From: an uncultured Clostridia bacterium
GTDB taxonomy: Bacteria; Bacillota_A; Clostridia; TANB77; CAG-508
Assembly: GCA_944392525.1 (NCBI GenBank)
Contig: CALXXB010000007.1
Location: forward strand, 1-40,498
DNA: 40,498 nt
Direction of reading: 5' to 3'
Part shown: positions 33,039 to 40,498 of the stretch, in pieces
How positions within the stretch are numbered: position 1 is the stretch's first letter
Layout: each line of letters starts with the position of its first letter
The notes under the pieces: generated by a model
Database searches by the model: none
What the model saw: only the letters and a program-made list of their open reading frames with translations
What the model was told of the DNA's origin: nothing
Translations under genes and position numbers: made by a program

Positions 33039-34622
33039 TCTATAAATATTATAATCAATATCAGGGAATAAGCAGTCTTTTTTGTTAATGTCTTTTAAGA
33101 AATCTTCATCTATTTTATCATTTTTTATTTGATAATATAATTTAGTAAAACGACCAATATGATCTTTAATTCTTTTTTTAGCATAATCAACCATTGTACC
33201 ATTTGTAATAATAAATAACCAGTCACTACTTTGAGCAAGTAAAAGTTCTCTTGCACATTGATTTAATGCTTTTTTCTTTAATCCTTTGGCATTTGGATAA
33301 AGATTTGCTAGCTCACACATTCTATCACCAGCAACATGAAGGTGTCTATGAACGTAATCGTTTGTTTGATTAAGCCATACTTCACTATAACCATTAGCAC
33401 CCCAACTAGAACGACAAGGTGAAGCTACTTGAATGTCTGGATATTTATCAATATATTCAGATGGTGTAATTAATTTAAAGCTGCAATCATCATAATAAAT
33501 TTTCTTAAATAAAATATATAACCAATATGGACCTTCATACCACCAATGACCATAAAGTTCGGCATCATAAGGACATAAAATGATAGGTGGTTTATCCATA
33601 AATGATGATAAGTGATTTATTTGAGCTGTTCTACAATCTAAGAAATGTCCTGCTTGTTTTTCTGCTGAATCTTTAGCCCATTGTATGTTGTAATAATCTT
33701 TAAATTCAGTTTTTCCCGTAATTCTATAATATTTGATACCTGTGTGAACTCTAACACCATTGTGAGCAATATAAGGTTTTATATAATCATAATCAGCATC
33801 ATAACCAATATCACGATAAAATTCACGATAATTAAAATCACCAGGATAACCATCAATAGAACTCCAAACTTGTCTTGAAGATTCTATATCACGACCAAAC
33901 GCAACAACTCCTTCTGGAGAAACTATAGGAGCAAAAGTACCATAAACAGGAGTAGGGTCAGCATATAAAATTCCATGTGATTCTGTTATGATATATTCTA
34001 TACCAAATTCTCTCAAATATTTATCAGCTTCTGGTATGTAACCACATTCAGGAAGCCAAATACCACGAGGTTTTCTTCCGAAATATTTTTCATATGTTTG
34101 AACACCAACAGCGATTTGAGCTCTAACTGTTTTTTCATTAACATATAAAATAGGGAAGTAACCATGTGTTGCACCACATGTTATAATCTCTAGTTTTCCA
34201 ATATCTTGGAAATGTTTAAAAGCTTCAATTAAATTGCATTTATAAACATCTTTATATAAATGTAAATCATTAGAATATCTATCAAAATAATAATGAGAAA
34301 GTTTGTTTAAACGTTCATCACCAGCTGTTCTTTTAATTTCTTTTCCAGATAATTCTATTTGTCTTTTTAAATATTTAATATATTTTCTTTGTAATAATTT
34401 GTTGTCAAGCATAGAAAGTAGAGGAGGAGTAATAGACATTGTAATTCTAAAATCAACACCTTCATCTACTAGTTTTTGAAAATTTGTAAGTAATGGTATA
34501 TATGTTTCTGAAATTGCTTCATAAAGCCAAGATTCTTCTAAGTAATCATCACTTTCTGGGTGATGAATAAAAGGAAGATGTGCGTGTAAAACAAAACTTA
34601 CATAACCTTTTTTCTCTTGCAT
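33036..34622 (-). CDS. GH57 family 1,4-alpha-glucan branching enzyme-like protein
   Basis: This 528-residue protein belongs to glycoside hydrolase family 57 (DUF1957 branching-enzyme type), which forms alpha-1,6 branches in glycogen-like glucan. The N-terminal SFVLHAHLPFIHHPE is the family opening motif. The nucleophile Glu is expected in GIWLPECGYIPEAD (about residue 190). The acid Asp is expected in LCPYDAELYGHWWYEGP (about residue 350). The C-terminal helical region includes LLLAQSSDWLFIITNGTM. ACAAAGGAGATAAAT precedes the start. The next gene upstream on the same strand encodes a DUF4912 protein, a frequent neighbour of GH57 genes. Spores or resting cells may use the glucan. Confidence 0.9.
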   Translation of the reverse strand: MQEKKGYVSFVLHAHLPFIHHPESDDYLEESWLYEAISETYIPLLTNFQKLVDEGVDFRITMSITPPLLSMLDNKLLQRKYIKYLKRQIELSGKEIKRTAGDERLNKLSHYYFDRYSNDLHLYKDVYKCNLIEAFKHFQDIGKLEIITCGATHGYFPILYVNEKTVRAQIAVGVQTYEKYFGRKPRGIWLPECGYIPEADKYLREFGIEYIITESHGILYADPTPVYGTFAPIVSPEGVVAFGRDIESSRQVWSSIDGYPGDFNYREFYRDIGYDADYDYIKPYIAHNGVRVHTGIKYYRITGKTEFKDYYNIQWAKDSAEKQAGHFLDCRTAQINHLSSFMDKPPIILCPYDAELYGHWWYEGPYWLYILFKKIYYDDCSFKLITPSEYIDKYPDIQVASPCRSSWGANGYSEVWLNQTNDYVHRHLHVAGDRMCELANLYPNAKGLKKKALNQCARELLLAQSSDWLFIITNGTMVDYAKKRIKDHIGRFTKLYYQIKNDKIDEDFLKDINKKDCLFPDIDYNIYR

Positions 34623-34703
34623 AATTTATCTCCTTTGTTAAGACAAAATAGGAATAGACCTTTTTGCCTAAATTTATTTGTCGGTTTTTGTCTATGGTAT
34701 AAA

Positions 34704-34747
34704 CAAAAAAGAATGAGACACGTAAGACCCGTCCTGCAGTGTCTCAT
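34704..34747 (-). terminator. Terminator of the DUF4912 gene
   Basis: ATGAGACAC (34713-34721) pairs with GTGTCTCAT (34739-34747). On the minus strand it is followed by TCTTTTTTG. The 17-base loop is unusually G+C-rich. It separates the DUF4912 and GH57 genes into two units. Confidence 0.85.
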
Positions 34748-34753
34748 ATATTT

Positions 34754-35647
34754 TTATGAAGATGGGTGAGAAGATGGATTTTTTAAATCATAAATCTCTT
34801 CCACATTTTCATTTTGATATATTTCTTTATATAAATCATAAATATCATAAATTTTACCCATATTTGTAATAAATGATAAAGTGTTTATTGGCTTTTCTGT
34901 AACAGCTCCTGTTTTTACATTTCTGTAGTAAACCATTTTTTGTTCTTTATTAAATAAAATTCTATCATTTGGAGCTTCCATTTCATTAGATGTTGCAACA
35001 TATATATAGTCATCTTTTAATTTTTCATTTTTTACAATAGGACGTCTACCAAGTTCTATTCTATAATCACATTTGCTATCAGCTATGTGTAAATACCAAC
35101 TATTTGCAAAATCATTGATTTCTACTTCAAAACTATAACCTAGTGTATCATTATGAATAATCAAAACAGGTTTTGAGTTTTGGAAAAAGTTTTCACCATA
35201 TTCTTTTTCATAATTTTTTCTATCTTCATCAGAAATATCCCAATAAATAAATAGGGTACTAGGTGTTTGTGCTAAAACTTTTACTATAGTTTGATTATAA
35301 CGATAAGGTAAATCATAATATTCTACTGGTTCTACTTTTACAGCTTTAGTTGTTGTTTTTTTAGTAGTAGATTTTTTTGTTGTTTTACTACTAGCTTTTT
35401 TTGTAGTTGATTTTTTAGTTGTAGTAGCCTTTTTAGTTGTAGATTTTTTAGAAGCAGCAGTAGTTTTTTGCTTGGTAGTAGTAGATTTTTTTCTTGTAGT
35501 TGCCTTTGCTTCTTTTTTTACAGGTTCATCCTTACTTTTAGTTGTTTTCTTAGTTGTAGCGGCTTTATTAGTAGAAGTAGTTTTTACCTTTTTTGCTTCT
35601 TTTTCTTTATTTTCTGTTTCAATTTGTTCTTTTGTTCTTCTTGGCAT
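34754..35647 (-). CDS. DUF4912 protein with Lys/Thr-rich low-complexity N terminus
   Basis: This 297-residue protein begins with about 105 residues of Lys/Thr/Ala repeats (units such as TTKKSTTKKA), resembling histone-H1-like or wall-associated basic tails. The DUF4912 domain follows (about 110-235), with RYNQTIVKVLAQTPSTLFIY, a WDI after it, and WYLHIADSKCDYRIELGR. DUF4912 is often next to GH57 alpha-glucan enzymes and may bind carbohydrate; this is an inference. The basic tail could bind anionic polymers. AGGAGGATTAAA precedes the start. The low-complexity DNA could vary in length by slippage. Confidence 0.82.
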   Translation of the reverse strand: MPRRTKEQIETENKEKEAKKVKTTSTNKAATTKKTTKSKDEPVKKEAKATTRKKSTTTKQKTTAASKKSTTKKATTTKKSTTKKASSKTTKKSTTKKTTTKAVKVEPVEYYDLPYRYNQTIVKVLAQTPSTLFIYWDISDEDRKNYEKEYGENFFQNSKPVLIIHNDTLGYSFEVEINDFANSWYLHIADSKCDYRIELGRRPIVKNEKLKDDYIYVATSNEMEAPNDRILFNKEQKMVYYRNVKTGAVTEKPINTLSFITNMGKIYDIYDLYKEIYQNENVEEIYDLKNPSSHPSS

Positions 35648-35770
35648 TTTAATCCTCCTATGTAATCTCTAAACTTTCCTTTATATATTATACTAAAACG
35701 AAAATAAATTCAAGACTAAAAAGTAACTTTTTTTAAATATATTATAAAGAAATAAAAGTATAATAAAAAT

Positions 35771-35802
35771 AAAAAAAGAAATATAGTAAAAAACTATATT
35801 TC
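35771..35802 (-). terminator. Terminator of the E2/CAT-fold gene
   Basis: GAAATATAG (35778-35786) pairs with CTATATTTC (35794-35802); on the minus strand a seven-base T-run follows. Confidence 0.85.
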
Positions 35803-35809
35803 AATAAAA

Positions 35810-36661
35810 TTATTCAACATCATTTTTCTTTACACCATGAGTTTCTAGAAGTTCTGGATGATTTAAATATCTAATAAAAGACCTGAAAGATGAAGCATAA
35901 TAATATCCATCACAAATTCTTTCATCACCAACAAATGCAATAGTAATACATTTTTCTTTTTTTATTTCATCATCTTCATAGATATAACTTTTTTTCTTTT
36001 TTCCCATAGCGAAAAACATACTAGTTGTACCAAAGTTATATAAATGGTGATAAATAGTATCTATACCAAGAGAACCAACATTAGTAAGAAATGCACTTGT
36101 ATGAAATGGACTAGCATTGATTATTGCTCTTGGTAAAAGTCCATGTTTATCTAAAAATCTAAATAGATTTACAGCAAATTTTACGACTACGGTTGGAGTT
36201 TTAGATAGTGCTCCTGCCATGTTATCTGTGTTATTTGAAGTTTTAGTGTCTTTGTTTTGCTTTATTGTAGCTTCTAATTTATCTTTTATTTCAAAAATAT
36301 TTTCAGTACCATCATATCTAATTTTTAAAGTTGTTTCTTGTCCATCATCTGATAAACTTTTCTTTATTGCTAGAGAAAGGTATATTCCATCTCTTGCATA
36401 TAATCTACCATTCATTGCAAATCTATTTAAAGAAGGACGCTCTGCAATTATTCTAACAACAGTTGCGTAAATGATATCCATATAAGATAGCTTAATTCCT
36501 TCTTCAGCCTTTTTTGAAATATATTCATCCATTCCATTTAAAACAATATCTTGTTTAAAATAAACTTGTGAGTCATTTCTAGTAAGCATAATATTTGGTA
36601 TTACTTTAAAAAATGGTGGAATGTTTTTTATCTTTCTTCCATCTGATCTGTGTCCAAACAT
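35810..36661 (-). CDS. E2/CAT-fold acyltransferase-like protein lacking the usual His
   Basis: This 283-residue stand-alone protein resembles the catalytic domain of 2-oxoacid dehydrogenase E2 and chloramphenicol acetyltransferases. Visible parts are IPPFFKVIPNIMLTRNDSQV, then SYMDIIYATVVRIIAERPSL, the FLTNVGSLGIDTIYHHLYNF strand, and near the end the DHRxxDG-equivalent DERICDGYYYASSF. The catalytic His of the family is Glu here, while the Asp remains, so classical acyl transfer is doubtful. There is no lipoyl domain and no E1/E3 neighbour. GAAGGGG precedes the start. A divergent acyltransferase or a binding protein are both possible. Confidence 0.75.
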   Translation of the reverse strand: MFGHRSDGRKIKNIPPFFKVIPNIMLTRNDSQVYFKQDIVLNGMDEYISKKAEEGIKLSYMDIIYATVVRIIAERPSLNRFAMNGRLYARDGIYLSLAIKKSLSDDGQETTLKIRYDGTENIFEIKDKLEATIKQNKDTKTSNNTDNMAGALSKTPTVVVKFAVNLFRFLDKHGLLPRAIINASPFHTSAFLTNVGSLGIDTIYHHLYNFGTTSMFFAMGKKKKSYIYEDDEIKKEKCITIAFVGDERICDGYYYASSFRSFIRYLNHPELLETHGVKKNDVE

Positions 36662-36813
36662 AATAAAACCCCTTCTATTCTATATAAGAATATTATAAAT
36701 AAAACATTTATATGTCTTTATTTATAAATACTCTTATTAAATTTTAAATGCCTTTTGATAGAAAAGTCAAGAAAAAACAGGAAAAATGTCGAAAAAATAA
36801 GAAAAAGGATAAA

Positions 36814-36839
36814 ATAAAAACCTCTATAAAAGAGGCTTT
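36814..36839 (-). terminator. Terminator of the XRE regulator gene
   Basis: CCTCT and AGAGG pair within 36821-36835. On the minus strand the stem is followed by TTTTTATTTTATCC. It overlaps the stop codon of the regulator. Confidence 0.75.
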
Positions 36840-37113
36840 AAACAACATTATCATTTTTAAGTTCTGAAATAAAGTCAGAAAGTATATCTTCCATAGAAAC
36901 ATGAAACACTTGAGCTAAACCACAAAGTTCAAAATCTTTTAATATTCTTTTTCCTGTTTCTAATTTATGAAGAGATGGTTTAGATATGTCTATTCCCATT
37001 AAAGCGAGTTTAGTAGAAAGTTCAGAAAGTGAAAGGTTATTTTTTATACGTAATTCTTTTATCTTCTTACTAGTAACATTTAATCTATCATTATATTTAC
37101 TACATTGATACAT
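36838..37113 (-). CDS. XRE-family transcriptional regulator
   Basis: This 91-residue protein is a single helix-turn-helix domain: KKIKELRIKNNLSLSELSTK, a short turn, DISKPSLHKLETGKR (recognition helix), then AQVFHVSMEDIL. It lacks any sensor domain. The start at 37113 is set by GAAGGAGTTTTATAAA; the frame continues upstream without a ribosome binding site. It lies divergent to the pilin-like gene at 37317 across a 200-base gap, so it may control that gene or itself. Confidence 0.85.
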   Translation of the reverse strand: MYQCSKYNDRLNVTSKKIKELRIKNNLSLSELSTKLALMGIDISKPSLHKLETGKRILKDFELCGLAQVFHVSMEDILSDFISELKNDNVV

Positions 37114-37223
37114 TTTATAAAACTCCTTCTTTTTTAGTATATGGATTTTTATAAATTTTATAAGAAAAATAGCATACTTCGTTACCACTAGAGATACGAA
37201 TTTAAAAAAATAGAGAATTTTTA

Positions 37224-37252
37224 TTGACAAAATAAAACAAAATGTATATTAT
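37224..37252 (+). promoter_or_regulatory. Promoter of the C-type-lectin pilin-like gene
   Basis: TTGACA (37224-37229) and TATTAT (37247-37252) are 17 bases apart. An in-frame ATG at 37242 lies inside this promoter, which supports the start at 37317. Confidence 0.65.
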
Positions 37253-37316
37253 TAAGACAAACGTATCACCAGTGGATACAAAAACAAAAATTAAACCAAA
37301 GAAAGAAGGAAAAGAG

Positions 37317-38495
37317 ATGAAAGAAAAACTAAAAAACAGAAAAGGTATTACTCTTATTGCATTAATAGTAACAATTATTGTTTTACTTATTTTAGCAGGG
37401 ATATCAATAGGAGCAATAACAGGAAATAATGGAATTATTAATCAAGCGAAAAATGCTAAAAATGACACAGAATATGCACAATGGGAAGAACAAATTGATA
37501 TTGCTATTGTAGACGCAGAAAGCAAACACAGAGAAGCAACAATGGACGATGTTATTGATGAGTTAATTAACAAAAAAGTAATTAATGATGAGAGTCAAGT
37601 AAATAAAAAAGATGGAACAATTACAACTAATGAGCCAGCTTATGATATTACAGATAAACTTAATAATTATATAAGATTAGAGCCAGGACAAATTGCAGAA
37701 AAAAATGAAACATATAAAGATAAAAATGGTAATACAGCAAAAATACCAGCAGGTTTTAAAGTATCAGAAAATGAAAATGAACAAACAATAAATGAGGGGT
37801 TAGTTATAAGAGATGAATCTGGAAATGAATTTGTATGGATACCGGTAAGTACTGAAAGTCAATACCAAAGAAATAGAACTTATAGGTTAGCAGATGTTTC
37901 AGAAACAGCATATACAGATACAGGATATTTACCAGATGGAATACAACCAGATGATGATAGTAGTGAAAGTAATGAAAAAGCAGAAAAGCAAGCTGTATTA
38001 AATTCAAAAGGATTTTATGTATCAAGATATGAAGCAGGAAAAAAATCAGGAAAATTAGTAAGTCAAAAGAATGTAACAATTTGGAATTGGATATTACAAG
38101 AAAATTGTAAAGATACAGCAAAAACATTCATAAATAATAATAATGTAAAAAGTGCATTGTGTTCAGGAATACAATGGGATATGGTAATGAATTTCGTAAA
38201 TGGAAAACAAGATGGAACAGGAAATACGTTTGATGTGACTACATATGATAGCAGCCGACATACTGGAACAAGAGTGAATTCAGGACAGAATGAAGCAGAT
38301 AAAGTGTGCAATATATATGACTTAGAAGGTAATTTCTTTGAATATGTCGCAGAAAAAAATTCAGATCCAAGCTCATATGATTATGTTACTAGAGGAGGAT
38401 GTTATGGAGATAGTAGATATGCACCATATAGACAACCAGGGGATGATGAATCAAAAGTTTCTATATCTTTCCGTTTTGTTCTTTATGTAATGTAG
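37317..38495 (+). CDS. Pilin-like protein with C-terminal FGE/C-type-lectin fold
   Basis: This 392-residue protein has a pilin-like N terminus (RKGITLIALIVTIIVLLILA) and a linker to about residue 150. A C-terminal formylglycine-generating-enzyme-like domain follows: EFVWIPVSTES, GFYVSRYEAGKKSG, LCSGIQWDMVMNFVNG, YDLEGNFFEYV, then TRGGCYGDSRYAPYRQPGDD and SISFRFVLYVM. This architecture, with an RGG...SFR-VLY ending, is that of diversity-generating retroelement target proteins of gut Firmicutes, whose last 30-40 codons vary. No reverse transcriptase or template repeat is seen here. The start is set by GAAGGAAAAG and by the promoter at 37224. The function is probably surface ligand binding. Confidence 0.8.
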   Translation: MKEKLKNRKGITLIALIVTIIVLLILAGISIGAITGNNGIINQAKNAKNDTEYAQWEEQIDIAIVDAESKHREATMDDVIDELINKKVINDESQVNKKDGTITTNEPAYDITDKLNNYIRLEPGQIAEKNETYKDKNGNTAKIPAGFKVSENENEQTINEGLVIRDESGNEFVWIPVSTESQYQRNRTYRLADVSETAYTDTGYLPDGIQPDDDSSESNEKAEKQAVLNSKGFYVSRYEAGKKSGKLVSQKNVTIWNWILQENCKDTAKTFINNNNVKSALCSGIQWDMVMNFVNGKQDGTGNTFDVTTYDSSRHTGTRVNSGQNEADKVCNIYDLEGNFFEYVAEKNSDPSSYDYVTRGGCYGDSRYAPYRQPGDDESKVSISFRFVLYVM

Positions 38496-38501
38496 AAAAA
38501 G

Positions 38502-38530
38502 ACAACCTTGAAATATAGGTTGTTTTTTTG
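38502..38530 (+). terminator. Hairpin after the C-type-lectin pilin-like gene
   Basis: ACAACCT (38502-38508) pairs with AGGTTGT (38517-38523), followed by seven T, seven bases after the stop. It works as a terminator. Retroelement target genes also often carry a hairpin directly after the variable region. Confidence 0.8.
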
Positions 38531-38544
38531 ACCGCTTATTCTAA

Positions 38545-38573
38545 TTGCAAAAAAGTAAAATAACATATATAAT
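38545..38573 (+). promoter_or_regulatory. Promoter of the acc-fab operon
   Basis: TTGCAA (38545-38550) and TATAAT (38568-38573) are 17 bases apart, 42 bases before the accD start. No FapR-like palindrome is evident. Confidence 0.6.
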
Positions 38574-38615
38574 AACTATTGTTAAAAACATATTGGTGTG
38601 AAGGAGGTAAAACCC

Positions 38616-39473
38616 TTGATAATCGATAAAGTAAAGAAATTAAACGGAGAAGAAAAAGTAAAAACAAGAAATGAAAGTGCATCAGACAGAATGATTGGAA
38701 AATGGGTTAAATGTGATAATTGTAAAGAAATACTTTACAAAGAAGATTTACACAAAAACTTAAGTGTATGTCCTAATTGTGGTAAACACTTTAGATTATC
38801 AGCAAGAAGAAGAATAAAACAAATAGCAGATGAAGGAACATTTAAAGAAATAGGTGGAGACATATTAACAAAAGATCCATTACATTTTGAAGGGTACATG
38901 AAAAAAGTAGACAGTTTAAAGGAAAAAACAAAAATAGATGAAGCAGTAAAATGTGGTACATGTGAAATCGAAGGTCAAAAAGCAGTTTTAGGTGTAATGG
39001 ATGGAAACTTCCTTATGGGAAGTATGGGTTCAGCTGTTGGAGAAAGAATAACACTTGCTATAGAAACAGCAATAAAGAAAAAATTACCACTAGTAATGTT
39101 TTGTGTATCAGGTGGAGCAAGAATGCAAGAAGGAATAGTATCTCTAATGCAAATGGCAAAGACATCAGCAGCAATAGCAAAATTAAATGAAGCGGGACTT
39201 CTTTATATATCAGTATTTACAGATCCAACAACAGGAGGAGTAACAGCAAGTTTTGCAAGCTTAGGAGATATTATTTTAGCAGAACCAAAAGCATTAATAG
39301 GGTTTGCAGGACCAAGAGTTATAGAGCAAACAATAAAACAAAAATTACCAGAAGGATTCCAACGTTCAGAATTTTTATTAGAACATGGTTTTATAGATAA
39401 AATAGTAGAAAGAAAAGATATGAAAGAAACACTTGCAAAACTTATTAGACTACATACTAAAGGGGGAAAATAA
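38616..39473 (+). CDS. accD: Acetyl-CoA carboxylase carboxyltransferase subunit beta
   Basis: AccD with AccA transfers the carboxyl group from biotin to acetyl-CoA, giving malonyl-CoA for fatty acid synthesis. The 285-residue protein has the zinc ribbon CDNC (about 36-39) and CPNC with the usual spacing. The crotonase-like core includes [20 protein letters not shown] and [20 protein letters not shown], then [20 protein letters not shown]. The start is probably TTG at 38616: AAGGAGGT (38601-38608) sits seven bases before it. The GTG at 38598 would lie upstream of that site. accA follows one base later. accB and accC are not in the window. Confidence 0.95.
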   Translation: MIIDKVKKLNGEEKVKTRNESASDRMIGKWVKCDNCKEILYKEDLHKNLSVCPNCGKHFRLSARRRIKQIADEGTFKEIGGDILTKDPLHFEGYMKKVDSLKEKTKIDEAVKCGTCEIEGQKAVLGVMDGNFLMGSMGSAVGERITLAIETAIKKKLPLVMFCVSGGARMQEGIVSLMQMAKTSAAIAKLNEAGLLYISVFTDPTTGGVTASFASLGDIILAEPKALIGFAGPRVIEQTIKQKLPEGFQRSEFLLEHGFIDKIVERKDMKETLAKLIRLHTKGGK

Positions 39474-39474
39474 A

Positions 39475-40263
39475 ATGTCAAAAATAACGGCTTGGGATAG
39501 AGTAACTCTTGCAAGAGAATTAGATAGACCAAAAGCTTTAGATTATATAAATTCTTTATTTGAAGATTTTATTGAGCTTCATGGGGATAGAAACTTTGGT
39601 GATGATAAGTCTATTGTTGGAGGAATAGCAACATTAGAAGGTAAACCTGTAACAGTAATAGGAGAGCAAAAAGGTAAAAATGTAAGAGAAAATATGGAAA
39701 GAAACTTTGGTATGCCAGAACCAGAAGGATATAGAAAAGCCCTAAGGTTAATGAAACAAGCAGAAAAGTTTAAAAGACCAATAATAACATTTATAGATAC
39801 ACCAGGAGCATATCCAGGAATGGGTGCAGAAGAAAGAGGACAAGGAGAAGCGATAGCAAGAAATCTAATGGAAATGTCAAGAATAAAAGTGCCTATAATA
39901 TGTATTGTAATTGGAGAAGGCTCAAGTGGAGGAGCTTTAGCAATAGGTGTTGGAGATAAAGTAGTAATGCTTGAAAATGCTGTATATTCTATTCTTTCAC
40001 CAGAAGGATTTGCAAGTATATTATATAAAGATTCAAGTAAAGCAAAAGAAGCAGCAGAAAATATGAAAATGACAGCAAATGATTTGAAAAAATTAGGAAT
40101 AATTGATAAAATAATCAAGGAACCAGAAAATGGTGCGCAAAATGATTTTGAAACAGTAATAAATGATATAAAGAAATACTTAGTTCAAAACATAAAAAAA
40201 TTAGAAGAATTGACAGAAAAAGAGTTAATAGAACAAAGATATGAAAAATTTAGAAATATGTAA
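39475..40263 (+). CDS. accA: Acetyl-CoA carboxylase carboxyltransferase subunit alpha
   Basis: AccA is the partner of AccD. The 262-residue protein is of the short clostridial type, with an N-terminal [20 protein letters not shown], then [20 protein letters not shown], the oxyanion and substrate region [20 protein letters not shown], and [17 protein letters not shown] followed by [16 protein letters not shown]. The ATG at 39475 overlaps nothing and follows AAAGGGGGAAAATAAA; translation is coupled to accD. fabI lies 71 bases downstream. Confidence 0.96.
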   Translation: MSKITAWDRVTLARELDRPKALDYINSLFEDFIELHGDRNFGDDKSIVGGIATLEGKPVTVIGEQKGKNVRENMERNFGMPEPEGYRKALRLMKQAEKFKRPIITFIDTPGAYPGMGAEERGQGEAIARNLMEMSRIKVPIICIVIGEGSSGGALAIGVGDKVVMLENAVYSILSPEGFASILYKDSSKAKEAAENMKMTANDLKKLGIIDKIIKEPENGAQNDFETVINDIKKYLVQNIKKLEELTEKELIEQRYEKFRNM

Positions 40264-40334
40264 TGTCTAATTAGAGACATATCGTAAAAAGGTTAATTAA
40301 TAAATAAAATAAATTATACAAGGAGGATTTTAAA

Positions 40335-40498
40335 ATGATTTTAAAAGGAAAAAAAGTAGTAATTATGGGAGTAAGAAACAAATGGAGTATAGCTTGGGGA
40401 GCAGCTCAATCAGCTTATGAACAAGGAGCAGAAGTTATTTGTACTTGTGCAGAAGAAAATTTAGAAAAAGTAAATAAATTATTAGAAGAATTACCAGG
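40335..40498 (+). CDS. fabI: Enoyl-ACP reductase FabI, 5' part (runs off the window)
   Basis: Only the first 54 codons are present. They begin MILKGKKVVIMGVRNKWSIA, the NAD-binding start of FabI-type enoyl-ACP reductases (short-chain dehydrogenase fold; the typical motif is GVAN-SIAWG). Then follow WGAAQSAYEQGAEVICTCA and a charged helix. FabI reduces the double bond in each elongation cycle. AAGGAGGATTTTAAA precedes the ATG. The position after accD-accA indicates a type II fatty acid synthesis cluster continuing to the right. Confidence 0.85.
   Translation, partial: MILKGKKVVIMGVRNKWSIAWGAAQSAYEQGAEVICTCAEENLEKVNKLLEELP

Noticed and set aside
35345..35640. Plus-strand open frames over the DUF4912 N-terminal repeat region
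   Set aside because: They are reverse readings of the Lys/Thr codon repeats and have no ribosome binding site.
37804..38127. Minus-strand frame inside the C-type-lectin pilin-like gene as a reverse transcriptase or accessory gene
   Set aside because: The translation is a low-complexity Leu/Tyr shadow with no domain motifs and no start signal.

Overview
The window is a very A+T-rich, gene-dense chromosomal segment of a spore-forming member of the Firmicutes, most likely an uncultured gut-type clostridial lineage. The evidence is an intact spoIIAA-spoIIAB-sigF-spoIID-spoIIQ cluster, gpr, a ytxC-type gene, strong AGGAGG ribosome binding sites, A-ending codons and classical TTGACA/TATAAT promoters. 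No rRNA, tRNA, CRISPR array, transposase or integrase is seen. The species cannot be named from the sequence.

Layout. 0.2-3.8 kb: forespore sigma-F operon with spoIID and spoIIQ. 3.9-8.7 kb: lexA and a heterodimeric ABC exporter pair behind a promoter packed with palindromes. 8.9-14.1 kb: a small unknown protein, a Bax-inhibitor-1-like membrane protein, a DUF4190 protein and addA. 14.1-15.4 kb (minus strand): three small membrane-protein genes, each with its own promoter, leader and terminator. 15.5-21.4 kb: a co-directional run of an unknown membrane protein, the Asp23/AmaP/DUF2273 envelope set, nusB, xseA, xseB, a DUF212 protein and fhs. 21.5-24.0 kb: an accessory block with visibly higher G+C, holding a beta-CASP metallo-RNase-like gene and two paralogous orphan proteins. 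24.1-29.3 kb: uvrA broken by a one-base frameshift, a double-HTH coiled-coil protein, gpr, and a tiny transcription unit carrying an (AC)11 tract. 29.3-32.0 kb: a pilin-like LamG protein and two small regulator/membrane proteins. 32.0-37.1 kb (minus strand): ytxC-like gene, GH57 glucan branching enzyme with a DUF4912 partner, an E2/CAT-fold protein lacking the usual His, and an XRE regulator. 37.2-38.5 kb: a pilin-like protein with a C-terminal formylglycine-enzyme/C-type-lectin fold that resembles targets of diversity-generating retroelements. 38.5-40.5 kb: accD, accA and the start of fabI (fatty acid synthesis).

How it works together. Most genes are core functions: sporulation, DNA repair (lexA, addA, uvrA, xseAB), one-carbon metabolism (fhs), envelope stress (Asp23 set) and lipid synthesis. 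Set into this background are two accessory blocks, at 14.1-15.5 and 22.9-24.0 kb. Their five genes share an unusually similar promoter and first transcribed bases (TTATGTT in the spacer, usually TGN before TATAAT, TGTA just after it) and encode proteins I do not recognise. This dispersed, apparently co-regulated set of orphan cassettes is the best candidate for something undescribed. Other points worth attention are the (AC)11 ORF whose frame opens to 40 codons at 9 or 12 units, the retroelement-target-like pilin, and several promoters overlapped by palindromes.
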